DNA of 64,000 bases from Deroplatys truncata. Lineage: Eukaryota > Arthropoda > Insecta > Mantodea > Mantidae. The notes under the pieces were generated by a model. The model worked only from the letters and a program-made list of their open reading frames with translations. It was not told the origin of the DNA and searched no databases. Numbering within the stretch: the stretch's first letter is position 1; the number at the start of each line of letters is the position of its first letter. Below, piece after piece: positions 23,334 to 33,790 of the stretch. The stretch spans positions 130,018,295 through 130,082,294 of the forward strand of contig CM060977.1 in NCBI GenBank assembly GCA_030765065.1, written 5' to 3'. A program made the translations under genes and the position numbers.

Positions 23334-24160
23334 CAATGTTCAAAAGTGTCTGTGACCTTTGTTTCCTTTTGGGGAAATTAACTCCAGTGCAGTTACTATC
23401 CAAATGCTTCAGATCTCCATAAGGCATATAAGTGATGTTTGAACCCAACTCTGCCATTCTTCTACGTGTTCATTAGGTTGAGCTATACACAAAGTTTTGA
23501 CGTTTCTGGACCCTCGTAGGCAGATATTAATTGTTCAATACTTTCCTGCAGTAGTTGTAGTCTGGTAAAGCGGTTGTAACGCATCAAACTTCGTCTGCCC
23601 TCCATCCGTCTTTCACAGGATGGGTTCAACCACTGGTTTTGAGATTCTGTCCCGAGGCAGGTGTGTTACATGTCCCTTCCATTGTCTACTGCCACACTGT
23701 TACCATATATGCCCCAACTACTTTTCTAAACATCTCTTTCTTATTCGGTGCATTGCTACTTTTCTCTTAAGCATTAGATGTATTTTTCTGCTCAAAGCAT
23801 AGACAACAAGTTTCATTCCTTGAACTTTGTAAGCACTTCTTTCAATCTGCTTCTTTTTGCATTACAGCTGATGTGAGATTTCTTGGTTGGTCTTTTTACA
23901 CCTGTGAGGATGACAACAGGAAAAGGTGGTATTTGTCCGCTAGCTCCGGCTGGAGGAATCAGTGTTAGAGAAGAAGAGACTCTTCTCTCAGAAGGTGTGA
24001 AAATAGATAATGAGAACTGCTCATTACTCCATTACTGCCCTCTCTATGTGTTGTTTTACACAGAAAAACAATTAATTTTCCTTGTTGCCGTCACACAAGA
24101 TTTGTCTCCATCCCACGATCAAACAAAATTCGGTAAATCTTAGCTTCAAGCTCTTTCAAA
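23334..24160. other. Unassigned spacer
   Basis: No supported gene. Short open frames lack family motifs. Confidence 0.35.
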
Positions 24161-24635
24161 TTTTACAACGTGTAGTAAGTAGGGGAAGTATTGCATTCCA
24201 CCCAAAACTTCAATATTGAGATTTCATTGCAAATACATGTTTTGAGGTGCCTGAATCCAAATAAAACATTCTTGGAAACATATACGTGTGTGTGTCTGAT
24301 AATCTGTGAACAACATAATTCAAGTAAGAACGTAGGCTTTCACGGCCGGTGTCACAATTATAACTAATATAATTTTCCGGGCTGTTATGCCGTGGTCTGC
24401 TGACTGCTTTTGACTTAGCGAACACAAAAGAAACTGCCGCCTGGGCCATACAGAAAAATCGGCAGTCGCCGAACATGCCATTGAAGCCGAGGGCGAACAC
24501 ATTATTAGATTTCAGGACACCAACATTCTTTCCTCCATAAAGCATTACCATACCCGGCTACAACGCGAAGCAATAGAGATTTATAAACATCCCAATAATT
24601 TCAATAGGAAAGAAGAAGCATTGAAACTCAACAGT

Positions 24636-26115
24636 GCTGTGCTGTGCTGTGCGTCAGATGGCAGGTTGAGGGCAACCCGATGGTGTGCTTAGGCGTGTAC
24701 CTTCCCTAATTAGGGCTTTACCACGTAGTGACGGGATATGGGGGTTACAGGATGGCGGTTGTTCTTTAGGTAGGGGGAGAGAAAGGAGGTAACAAAGTTT
24801 GTTCCTCAACGGTAGCCGGTCATGGTGCAACTACCCTTGTGCACCGCTGGTGGTATGAATTTTGTAATTATAACATGTTGGGATTTTAATTTTGAAGTCC
24901 AAGCTACTCTTGAATGGATTGTATTGGAGTTCAGCTTTAGCTGCTGTTGGAATTACTCCGCTGTTACCGGATATGCCCGCAAGCCATGCGGGGAAGCCGG
25001 TGATGCCTCAAGCGGCGTATTCTGGGGTCATAATCCCCAAGAGACCTAACTAGGGCGCTCTGATGGTATGGCAACTGGTCGTAAAATTTTGCGGCCCGGC
25101 GCCTAATTTCATCCTCCACGTAAGGAAGAGATGAGGCTTCGTGAAGCAGTCTCACGGGAAAGGAGCGGTTTACACAATAGATGGCCCGAAGGCACCTATT
25201 CTGTACCCGTTGCAGGAGCAGCAGGTTGGAATCTGCGGCCATGCCCCAGATCTCGCAGGCATAAAGCAGGAAGGGGATCATCAGCGCCCGAAAAAGGTGT
25301 AACTTTAAAGGGACAGGCATCTCAGACCCTAGCATCGGGTACAATGAAGCCGCAGCCCCATGCCCCCGACGCGCGACGTCCCCGACGTGTCCCCGAAAAG
25401 TTAGACCCTTATCTAACTTAACCCCCAGGTAGGAGATGGCATTTGTCCATTCTATCCTTCTTCCGAGATAGCTGAATGTGGGGAAGGTTGCGGGAAAGCG
25501 GCGCTTAGTGAAGAGAATGGCGTGGCTTTTTGCCGGATTGATGGATAATCGCCAACGCCTGCACCACTCTTGGAGGAGGCGGAGGTGTCTCTGAATGGGG
25601 TTGAAGGCTCTGTTTGGGTGTTTGCTTGTACAATACAGGAGCACGTCATCAGCGTACTGTGCCATGTTGACTTGCTGCTCTGTGGGTAGGTCGGCCACAT
25701 ATACACTAAAGAGTGTGGGGGATAACACAGAACCTTCGGGGACTCCGCCTCGTATTGGCCTTAGTGTAGATTTGTGTCCCGCAACCGAAACTACAAATGT
25801 GCGGTGTTTTAGATATGTGTGTAACAGGTGTATCAAGTGTGTGGGAAGCTCCAGTTGGATGAGCTTCTTGAGGAGACCCGCATGCCAGGTCGTCGAGAAG
25901 GCCTTCTCGACATCCAGTGAAACCGCGGCGGTGTAAGCCCTGTCCTGGAAGCCCAGGGCAGCCGCTTCCACCACGCGCAGCAATTGCTGGGAGGTCGAGT
26001 GCCCAGGACGGAAGCCGAACTGATGTGGTGGGATGGCTCGAATGTCCCCTAAGGTGGGAGACAAGCGGGTAAGAATGGTCCTTTCAAACACTTTTGAAAG
26101 GACAGAGAGGAGGCT
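24636..26115 (-). mobile_element. Jockey-type LINE, 5' truncated, in a Penelope-like element
   Basis: The insert is bounded by AACTCAACAGT at 24625-24635 and at 26116-26126, an 11-bp target duplication. The element reads leftwards and ends in three copies of ACAGC rather than poly(A). It keeps most of the RT and all of the 3' region. The 5' end is cut at the start of the RT domain, as expected from incomplete reverse transcription. Intact coding and clean duplications suggest a recent insertion. Confidence 0.85.
24964..26115 (-). CDS. LINE reverse transcriptase (Jockey-type), 5' partial, open
   Basis: Open from the insertion junction (SLLSVLSKVFERTIL) to a stop at 24964. Landmarks in order: HQFGFRPGHSTSQQLL (domain 2), SLDVEKAFSTTWHAGLL (domain A with the catalytic Asp of LD), RGGVPEGSVLSPTLFSVYVA (domain B), MAQYADDVLLY (catalytic YADD box), INPAKSHAILFTKR, SYLGVKLDKGLTFRGHV and YACEIWG (thumb). 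The position after AF is Ser where most relatives have Asp. The endonuclease and the first RT motifs are lost by 5' truncation, so the fragment cannot retrotranspose, though no internal stop is present. The Jockey assignment rests on motif style only. Confidence 0.85.
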   Translation of the reverse strand, partial: SLLSVLSKVFERTILTRLSPTLGDIRAIPPHQFGFRPGHSTSQQLLRVVEAAALGFQDRAYTAAVSLDVEKAFSTTWHAGLLKKLIQLELPTHLIHLLHTYLKHRTFVVSVAGHKSTLRPIRGGVPEGSVLSPTLFSVYVADLPTEQQVNMAQYADDVLLYCTSKHPNRAFNPIQRHLRLLQEWCRRWRLSINPAKSHAILFTKRRFPATFPTFSYLGRRIEWTNAISYLGVKLDKGLTFRGHVGDVARRGHGAAASLYPMLGSEMPVPLKLHLFRALMIPFLLYACEIWGMAADSNLLLLQRVQNRCLRAIYCVNRSFPVRLLHEASSLPYVEDEIRRRAAKFYDQLPYHQSALVRSLGDYDPRIRRLRHHRLPRMACGHIR

Positions 26116-26185
26116 AACTCAACAGTAACTGGCATCTAGTCATCAAAAACAAGAAAGGTCATACAAAACCGAAAAACACTGCGAG

Positions 26186-26270
26186 CCAATCAGAAGAGAG
26201 CAACAACACTGCCGGCGCCAGCCCCCTCATACCAGCGGGCCAATCAGCAGAGAGCGCCCACACTATAAAG
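26186..26270 (+). promoter_or_regulatory. CCAAT/CCAAT/TATA block in the Penelope-like element
   Basis: Two CCAATCAG boxes (26186 and 26240), each followed within a few bases by AGAGAGC, precede TATAAAG at 26264-26270. The order and spacing look like an RNA polymerase II promoter. It lies in the terminal repeat unit, upstream of the hammerhead-like motif. The block is still within the open frame of the nuclease tail. Confidence 0.45.
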
Positions 26271-26290
26271 AGAGCGGCACTAACGGGCCA

Positions 26291-26342
26291 GGTGTGTGTG
26301 TGGGTGTGCGTGAGTGTGTGTGTATGTGTGTGTGTGAGTGTA
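26291..26342. repeat. (GT)n microsatellite
   Basis: A GT-rich run with scattered G and A changes, just downstream of the TATA-like box of the Penelope-like element. Confidence 0.85.
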
Positions 26343-26641
26343 TATCATTAATTGTAAATAGTGAAAAAAAAAACTTTCTAAACCAAACAGAAAAAAAAAC
26401 TCACTTATATACCGAGAAAAACTGTTCTCGGCAACTTATGGATGGTTGCCGTATGGTTTTTTTTTTATTACTTAAAAATTAATCTCATAGAAATTAGGAT
26501 AACTGTATGTAATGTAAATTTTTGCCTGTAAGCCGGGCCACTTGTACCGGCACCAGGCCACATTTATTAATAAACCAATCAATCAAAAACCAACGCATCA
26601 GACGCTGCGATACTTTCACCGAGAAGACTTCGTCCGCGCCA

Positions 26642-26676
26642 CTGAAGATGTCCACCGCAGTTGTGGACGAAACGTC
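26642..26676 (+). ncRNA. Hammerhead-ribozyme-like motif
   Basis: The core CTGAAGA (26642-26648) fits the hammerhead CUGANGA box. A six-pair stem II follows (GTCCAC 26650-26655 with GTGGAC 26663-26668) and then GAAAC (26669-26673). The next three bases are GTC, the usual cleavage triplet. One extra T sits between the core and stem II, and stem III has almost no length. From general knowledge, Penelope-like elements carry small hammerhead variants with a minimal stem III that act as dimers. Function here is inferred. Confidence 0.6.
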
Positions 26677-27442
26677 TGGGGAATCTTTCTTCAGCAGACC
26701 ACGGCATAACAGCCCGGAAAATTATATTAGTTATAACATAATTCAAAATCGAAAAGTCAATAAATACCAAACCTGTATTTAAGTTTAGTATCTTCTAAGG
26801 ATGCAACACGAAGATTTTCAAGAAAATCCCCCACTCAGGACTACCTTTTACTTGTAACATTTTTCGAAATTTTTGATTTTCTGAAAAATGACTAAGGATT
26901 TTGATTAAAATATCATATGTTTAAGTTTTTTTATGTCAAATGAAATTTATATCTTGAATTTTCCAGAAATGTCCCTAAAAGTCCTTTTCATTCTGGATGA
27001 CTTTCGCATAAATGGTAAACGTAAAGAGATGGAAAAACTTCTATAACAAAAAAAATGTAGAGCTCGTTAAAACACACAATTTATGTCATACACATTTTTT
27101 TTAGTTGAGTAAACCATTTCCGAAATATTCCTTGTTATTTGTTCGAATTTTCCAATACTTATACTTTTTTCAAATGGGAATTCGTTATTCGTTTATTTAA
27201 TTCCCTGGACTTGCAAAGAGAGAACAAGGAGAATGAAATTCTCCACATAGCAAACAGGTCTTAAAACATTTGACTATAGTTTAAAGCTTATCATATTCCC
27301 CTTGCATCTACAAGAAAATTGGCAATAAATTTCTGCAAACGTTTATCTCGATTAGCATGAAGTAGGTGGAGAATAAGCGTTTGTAAAAATGGTTTGTACA
27401 AGAGCAGAGAAAGTCATGTGAGTGTAAAACATCAGATTTTTT

Positions 27443-28699
27443 ACAAGTTAATACGTCAACTTTTAACACGGAGCTATGGCCTAGCATGACGACGACAAGA
27501 CACGAATCTCGGCCGTACACACATTCGAGAATGAGCTCTTATCTGACAAATGTCTATTTCAGGCCGATTTTCTAGTTTAGTTGGCTTTCGTTTCTAGTCA
27601 CGTGTTTTATTTTATTGGCTTACGTGATCAATTTTATCAAACGTTTATTAGTTGTTATATTTTAGAAATGCTTGCTTTTAGGGTCAGCTATTTTCGCCTG
27701 GTTGATTTTTGCACGTTTGGCTTTCCCCCGCCAATGATCGTATTTCCTGGCCAGTCCGACCTTTCCTTGCATTCAATCCTTTGTCTAGTGCTAAAAACTC
27801 TCCTATGGTACACAGTTGAGTGTTACTTCATCTTAATATATTTTACTTTTCTTCTTTGCAATGCATGTGTTTATATAACGTGATATCTCTTCTCTTTAAT
27901 TTATAAATTTCCCTTTTATTACACCTCTCATATTGTACTTGTTTCTTTCTCCACTTATTTTATTTAGCGTTTGGGTCCCTTTTTCATTCTCTAAAACATT
28001 TTCGTTATTGCTTTCTCTTTAAATTATATTTACTCGAGCGAATATTGCAAACTCAAGCCACTTTTATAACTTTATTAACCGTCGTAGCTTTCGATTATCG
28101 CAAATGAAAGAAAATACCTAGAAAGCTAAAATTCGTAACTTTGTACAGTTTTTCAACTGTTCTCAGTTGTCATTGTCGCTGTTCAAGTTCTTATCTAGTT
28201 CTACTTCACTGGGATTCCATTTCACTCATTTCTAGTGAACTAGTTCAATTCTAAGCCACTTCATTTGCTTCGTGAAATAACCTGTTCACCTCGGACGGTT
28301 CACTTCACTCGGGAGTCGAACGAACTCTACAATCTGCCGCTCCACAATAGCACTCGCTGCACGTCACAACAGCAGGCACCAACTCATTGCTCGCTGACTG
28401 ACTGACTCGACAACTCTCCTACAGTTGACTCGCCTCGTCTTCTCGCACCAAATCGACTGCGCGAAAACGCTCCCTTATATTGTCAGCGAAATCTTTCCAC
28501 AGGTTTTCGGACGTACTAGAACTATTTCTATACAGTTTCTGGAGGGGAGAAGACTCTTCCAAAACGTTTTAGTTATCTCTCTCGATAGCGTCCGGTATTT
28601 ACGCTGGCGAACGGTGGTTATCTTGTTTACCCGAACCGCCCGGCCCCGACCTCCCGATAACCTTGTTCCACAGCCGTTGCTCTACAGCTTTTTGCATCA

Positions 28700-28739
<40 letters not shown>

Positions 28740-28799
28740 GGCTTTTTGAGAGCGGCAAGATTTCGAAAGTATGAGGTTAAGAGTAAGTAGTGGTCAGAC
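27443..28799. other. Unassigned spacer
   Basis: No supported gene. The part from 28140 to 28430 has clustered TTCACT/AGTGAA-type hexamers in both orientations. The open frame at 28425-28790 has no recognised motif and runs through a CT microsatellite. Confidence 0.35.
28700..28735. repeat. (CT)n microsatellite
   Basis: An uninterrupted run of CT dinucleotides. Confidence 0.95.
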
Positions 28800-29277
28800 G
28801 GAGAGGCCTCCAGTAAGTGGGGCACAGTAGCGCTCTTCGTGCTTTCATTGTGACCCCTGGGAGGAAGGGATGAAGGAAAAGATCTAAAAGACGATTATGT
28901 GCGCTAGCAAGGATGCCGTCTCTTAACGATTCCAACAATCCTGACGTTGGTTATTCCTGTCTTAGACACTCACAACCTGGGGGTCCTGGGTGTAGATGAG
29001 TCATCTCCCAGAAAGGATGGGGGCCGCAGCAGTACCCCTACCGCCAGGGATAAATATTTCCAAAATGCAATTTTCACCGTCCTGCCGCAACACACCAACC
29101 GCCGTCACTTTGTTCTACAATCCTGGAATAGATAAAAAGAAATTCATGGACAGGAAAGTCGAATGCTGGAACCACCCCAGCGCTCCCCTACTGACCAGAT
29201 AAACCAGAAATTGAACCCGGCACCTCCTAAATGCGAGCCCCATACGTTATTGCGGAGCTATCTTCTTCGCTGAAATA
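28800..29277 (-). repeat. tRNA-derived SINE-like unit
   Basis: Read leftwards from 29277, the head gives TAGCTCCGCAATAACGTATG, a stem-like TCGCATTTAGGAGGTGCC and a B box GGGTTCAATTT. This resembles the head of the 12.65 kb unit. A GC-rich body of ~400 bp follows. The 3' limit is approximate. Confidence 0.55.
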
Positions 29278-29349
29278 TTAGGCAATTGTAATAAAAATAT
29301 TCAGTAATAAAAACCTCTAATGTCTTACATTCACATTGCTTTCTCAACC

Positions 29350-30165
29350 CCATATAGTCGGTATGCTTAATTACTCATACAAAAACTTATTTTTCTACCT
29401 ACTTCATTTTAATCAGAATAAACCTTTGCATAAATACTTAATTACACATTTTGTTATGGATATAAAGGGAATAGCGGTAGTCAAATGTTAAATGGACGCT
29501 ATACGTTGGCCTTAAAATCCCACACTGTTTTCATGACATCGCGAAAAACAACTGAAAGTCAACAGGACCTTCAAAGAATGACAAAATTATTGAAAGTGGA
29601 AACCATTAATACTGAATATCTCGGAAATGGCTTATGACAAAAAGAAGTTATCTGAAATAACCTATCTGTTTTAAAGAGATATTTTCAGCATTTTTTGTAT
29701 AGGGCGTTTTCATCTATCCTGTACGTGACCTGTTGGGTATACAAAATTATATAGAATTCCTTCCGAATGAAGCAGGCTATTACCAGGAAATTCAAGATAT
29801 GTTTCATTAGTCATGAAGCATCTTTGTATACAGTATTTATCCAAAATCATTGGAGCCATTTTTTTAGAAAATAAAAATTTCGTAAAATATCACTCAATTA
29901 AGGGTATTTTGGGGTAGGGGATTTTTTTGAAAATCATCGTGTCGTATCTTTGGAAGATATTGAACTTAAATGGAAAATTGGTATTTATCTGGCTTCTTGA
30001 GTTATGGTGTTCACAGACTCACAGACTGATGCGCACACAAACGCGTTTTCTTATGATTCAAGGAACCTCAAAACATGCATTTGTTGTGACATCTCTACGT
30101 GGAATTGTTGGGTGAAATGGAATACCTTCTCTAATAACTCTGTATGTGGCAGAGAGAGTAAAAAT
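29350..30165 (-). repeat. Family A repeat, 3' variant 2
   Basis: Inverted copy. Its variant 2 end lies on the left (ATTACACATTTTGTTATGGA) and its start on the right (GAATACCTTCTCTAATAACT...GAGAGAGTAAAAAT). It directly abuts a family C copy at 30166. Confidence 0.75.
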
Positions 30166-31110
30166 TGAGGCAGTATTTTTAACACTTAAATGATTTCAGT
30201 CTACTTATACAATATGTAAATTCAGTAACAGCCTACCTTAAAGCAATATGTGTATGTAACAATATATAAAAAGTGTATATTACAGTCATTGTATATGTTT
30301 ATATTATTGTATAGATGTTCAATAATGTTATCTGAATGTATTATGTAATTTAATAATGTAGGAGCTGTGAGAGTAATAGGTTAAAGGTTAACCTTGGGGT
30401 AACCTTGAGGCAATAATGAGTATGAAAGTGTAATAATGCTACTAGTTATTCTTGGAGGAACAATAATGTAATTTTATAAAATAGCCAATCAACAACCAGA
30501 AAAATGCTCAAGTTAAATAAAAGTATTCTATTGAATTAGGAATAGGCAATGAGAGACTTGAAATACAGAAATTTGCAAATTTAGGCGGTAGAAATGAAGT
30601 CAGTTGCTTGTTGACAGCACTCATAACTGGACGTGTTGGTTGTAGACAGTGTTCCTAACCGGACGCGAGATGTGTCCTCGAGAAATTTAATACGTATTCG
30701 TGTAAGACGAAAATAGTTTACGTGTTAAAAAGTACAAGTAATTTAATAAAAGAATCTCACAGCTCTCCATATCAGTGAAGTGATATTTAAATCATATCAA
30801 GCATTAATAAAAGGAGTGAAGTAAAATTATAATCTGTGTAAGTCTACATTCTTCAGTCGCACCACCCGCTGTTAAGAAACTCATGGCTCTAAAAATAAAT
30901 ACTGACGCAACCGAGGCAAACATATATATTTAAAGAAACAGTCAAATTACAAAGTTAATATATTTTTTTTAAATTTGAGATGAAGGCTACCGAGTACCAT
31001 ACGTGTGGTTGCAACTATTTCAAGTTCGGCTCCCCAACAGTCGAAATAAAATACATCATCTTCAAGTTGACTTTCCATACGTAGCAGCAACAAATCTTCT
31101 TCAAAACGTA
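30166..31110 (+). repeat. Family C repeat
   Basis: Starts TGAGGCAGTATTTTTAACAC. It contains GTAGGAGCTGTGAGA near 30359 and AATCTCACAGCTCT near 30755. Similarity to the copy at 42.2-43.1 kb extends past the usual end, through TTCCATACGTAGCAGCAACA, to about 31110. Confidence 0.75.
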
Positions 31111-33489
31111 AAAATACTTATGAAAAATCACTTCAAAGGTAATGATTATATATATTATGATCTTGGTGTTCAGAGTTAGTAGTTTTTTCGATCTGTTTCA
31201 CCCGCGGTAATAGGACAAAATTATATGAGTTAAACCTGTAATGAAGCTTAGAAAACGAGCAGAAATCTTTGGTGTAACAGAGAACATATTTGGTTTTTGC
31301 TTTAGAATTAATGACATCAATACCTTTCAACGTAAATTGTTAATTAATTAAACACACTTCGTAACAGATATTCAAGGTTTTTGTTACATCCTGAAACTAA
31401 ACTTCATGTTGTATAACACATTTTATTAAAAGAATCAGATGGCTAGAGAAGAACATAAATAACTCGAAAATAAAGCAACTTTCTTGGGAAAGGCTAGTAT
31501 GGTGTTGCATGCCAGAAATGACAGCAAAAATACAGCGCCTGATAAGGCGCATGCAATCTCTCACCCGAACTTCTGAATTTCATTTACTGCTAAAATGACT
31601 TCTTTTCCCTTGGAGTTTTTTCAGCTCTTCATTATTTACCGACAACGGAATAAAATCGGAAGCGTATTGTATCAAAATAGTGGAGGAAATGAAAACTAAA
31701 AGTTATCTTCTTTAAAAGCTCTTCTTTGCTGAATAGGGGAAGAAATAAGTAAAAGAAAAATAACGTTTGAAAAGGAAGCACGATCACGCAACTAAGGACA
31801 CTTTAAACAAATTAACGTCAACTCTTATAGGCCATAGCAGGACAGGCAATTTAATCTAAACAAGTAACATGCAGTTTGCACTAAGGTACCAGTTACCATA
31901 ATGGGTTCATTATCCTTGGTCCTGATAAAAACAAATACATGTGATTCTGAAGTTTTAGAAAGTCTGTACACAGCAAATAAGAATGCAGTTGCTTTCGTGC
32001 TAACTTTATTAGCGAATCGTTATACCTGTGGCTCGTAATTGATTTAGCTACTTATGTAGAAGTTAAAATTTCTGCATTATCTGCTTTGTACTGGATGTTC
32101 GGTATAAAACCTGATCCCTCGCATAGTGTTGGGCGTCAGAGTTAATACCTACTCTTCACACCAAGCACTCACGACAGGCTTTCTGTCCTTCAGTTACTAC
32201 GTAGTCATTGGCGTCAGTAGTCCTCTTTCGTTTGCAAAGATGGTGAGGCTGTTAGTTTTCATTAGAACAACGTATATTGTTGTGTAACGTAAATTTTATT
32301 TTAAATACGAATAGGCTTGTTGCGTTCGTGAAGAACTCATCCTGAAGTTTCCTGCACAACTGCCTCTGTCCAGGACTTCAATTCACAATCTTTTAAATAA
32401 ATTTGAGGTTACTGATTCAGTGCAAAACAGGAAACACATTCGAAGACGTACAATGTTAACAGAAGAAAGATTAGATGAACTCTGAAATTTCATCACAAAG
32501 ATCACTACGAAGTTAGCAAAAAGGTTGTGGTTTCAGTGACCTCTGCACATACAGCATTTAACATAAGAGTTAATTTTTATATGTTCTGTAAAGGTTTACG
32601 GGAATTCATATTTAAGAAGCGAAAACAGATTGCTGTCACTGCCAGCTGTGGCATGCCGTGCTACCTAGACGCAAAACCCTGAGCAAGTGGTCAGGTTTTA
32701 TACCCTGTAGATTCTACTATTCAGCTCTCAGGATACAGCTTTTTCCCTCCACAAAAAGGCGGTAACACTTTGGAAAATAATGTTTCGTTCAGTGCTGAGA
32801 ATGAACCCCAAGTATCGTAGTAAGGCAACACTCGAAATTATGATACATGGTGAATCTAGACTAACAGAACGCTGGCGCCTCACATCTCAAGATACTTAAG
32901 CTGACGGAATTAAGTTCACAGGATAGACAACCTCAAAATGTAATATGAAACGTCTCTGCACTGATCGGATCCTTTTTTTTTTAATTTGTGCGTAATAAGA
33001 AACTTAACCATTAGCCAGATATGTAACAAACTAAGGTGTCTTGAGACTAACCCGTAGCTCTTTAGGATAGAATAAGATAGCACAAGGCCTGCGCAGGGGT
33101 ATTACCCAGAGGTCTTATTGCTACTGCAACCTACAGCCCGCCCTTCCCGAGGCCCTCAAGAACCCTATGTGGGTTCTCTAACCCCGCGCTACGTCACCGT
33201 GTGGATACGGTATTTCCCGGGTCGCCAAAATATATCCAGGTAACTCTCAATTTAATTTTTAAAAAACTAATTACCAAGGTAAGATATTGCAACAAGCAAA
33301 AGACGAGAAGAACAACACGCAGATGGTAACTGCAAAGTTTAGGGTGCAGAACCTATTTCAAAATCTGAATGCATGTAGATTACTACATAATTGTTTGTGC
33401 TGCGTTTGTTTGCTGAAGGCAAGTGTATACTTGTAGAACATATTTTTTGCAATGACCACCCTATTATAACTACAGAAGATACTCTGTAG
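31111..33489. other. Unassigned spacer
   Basis: No supported gene in about 2.4 kb. A TATA/initiator-like arrangement at 32103-32140 is reported separately as weak. Confidence 0.35.
32103..32250 (+). promoter_or_regulatory. Possible core promoter and leader (weak)
   Basis: TATAAAAC at 32103 is followed 35 bases later by GTCAGAGT, an initiator-like sequence. An AAAGATGGTGAGG context lies near 32239, in which an ATG directly abuts a GTGAGG splice-donor-like sequence. No downstream exon was recognised. Confidence 0.2.
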
Positions 33490-33510
33490 TTCATTTATGA
33501 ATACCAGAAG

Positions 33511-33790
33511 ATGTCTTCGCTAATGGAGAAATTGAAGGATGCTATCCAGGCAACGTGTACACCTGGCGAAAAAGAAGGTTCTCTTGCAGCACTACAATGT
33601 GCATTTATACAAGTGCTTCAACATCCGCCATATTCGCTGGATTCAGATCCCACCATTTTGTTTTTGTTCCCAAACCTCAAGAAACGGCTGGGTGGACGAA
33701 GAGTCATATCAAATGAGGTTTAACTTGAGACAGGCTTATTTTGCACAAATCTTATTTTACTGAGGGTATTAAAAAGTTGGAATATCTTTA
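33511..33790 (+). pseudogene. Mariner transposase C-terminal fragment
   Basis: One frame reads LQHPPYSLDSDPTILFLFPN and LKKRLGGRRVISNEV, matching the mariner block with PYSPDLAPSDYFLFPNLKK. Here the third catalytic Asp region is altered. The preceding QDNAP block appears only as KKVLLQHYNVHLYK in another frame. The fragment is about 280 bp and no ends were seen. Confidence 0.65.

Larger units (their letters stand above)
24414..26351 (+). pseudogene. Penelope-like GIY-YIG endonuclease, C-terminal end, split by a LINE
   Basis: Translated from 24414 the frame reads LSEHKRNCRLGHTEKSAVAE, then HAIEAEGEHIIRFQDTNIL, then YHTRLQREAIEIYKHPNNFN, then LKLNS. This is the C-terminal half of the GIY-YIG nuclease of Penelope-like proteins, which nicks target DNA for reverse transcription. 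The upstream stop is TGA at 24411. At 24636 a LINE interrupts it. At 26116 the 11-bp duplication restores the frame (LNSNWHLVIKNKKG), which then stays open to TAA at 26349-26351. The interruption falls just past the conserved L-N-S-x-W. The RT domain and the GIY-YIG motif itself are missing. Confidence 0.85.
24324..26734 (+). mobile_element. Penelope-like element with 12-bp target duplication
   Basis: Flanked by AACATAATTCAA at 24312-24323 and 26735-26746. The ends carry perfect 46-bp inverted repeats (24358-24403 and 26691-26736, containing CCGGGCTGTTATGCCGTGGT). The left end also holds CGTAGGCTTTCACGGCCGG. Inside are the C-terminal GIY-YIG part of the element's protein, a promoter-like block and a hammerhead-like motif. 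Inverted or partial terminal repeats of this kind are normal for Penelope-like elements. The copy is 5'-truncated, since the reverse transcriptase domain is absent. A LINE splits its protein end. Confidence 0.85.
24161..27442 (+). repeat. Family A repeat, variant 1, split by a Penelope-like element
   Basis: The left part (24161-24323) starts TTTTACAACGTGTAGTAAGT. The right part (26735-27442) ends GCAGAGAAAGTCATGTGAGT. The two rejoin in the middle of the family A sentence (CTGTGAACARCATAAYTCA...GAAAAGTC), with AACATAATTCAA duplicated at both edges of the insert. Without the insert the copy is about 860 bp. Confidence 0.85.

Noticed and set aside
25131-25936. Plus-strand open frames across the LINE
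   Set aside because: They are shadows of the minus-strand reverse transcriptase frame.
28425-28790. Open frame of 121 codons
   Set aside because: It runs through a CT microsatellite and has no motif; probably chance.
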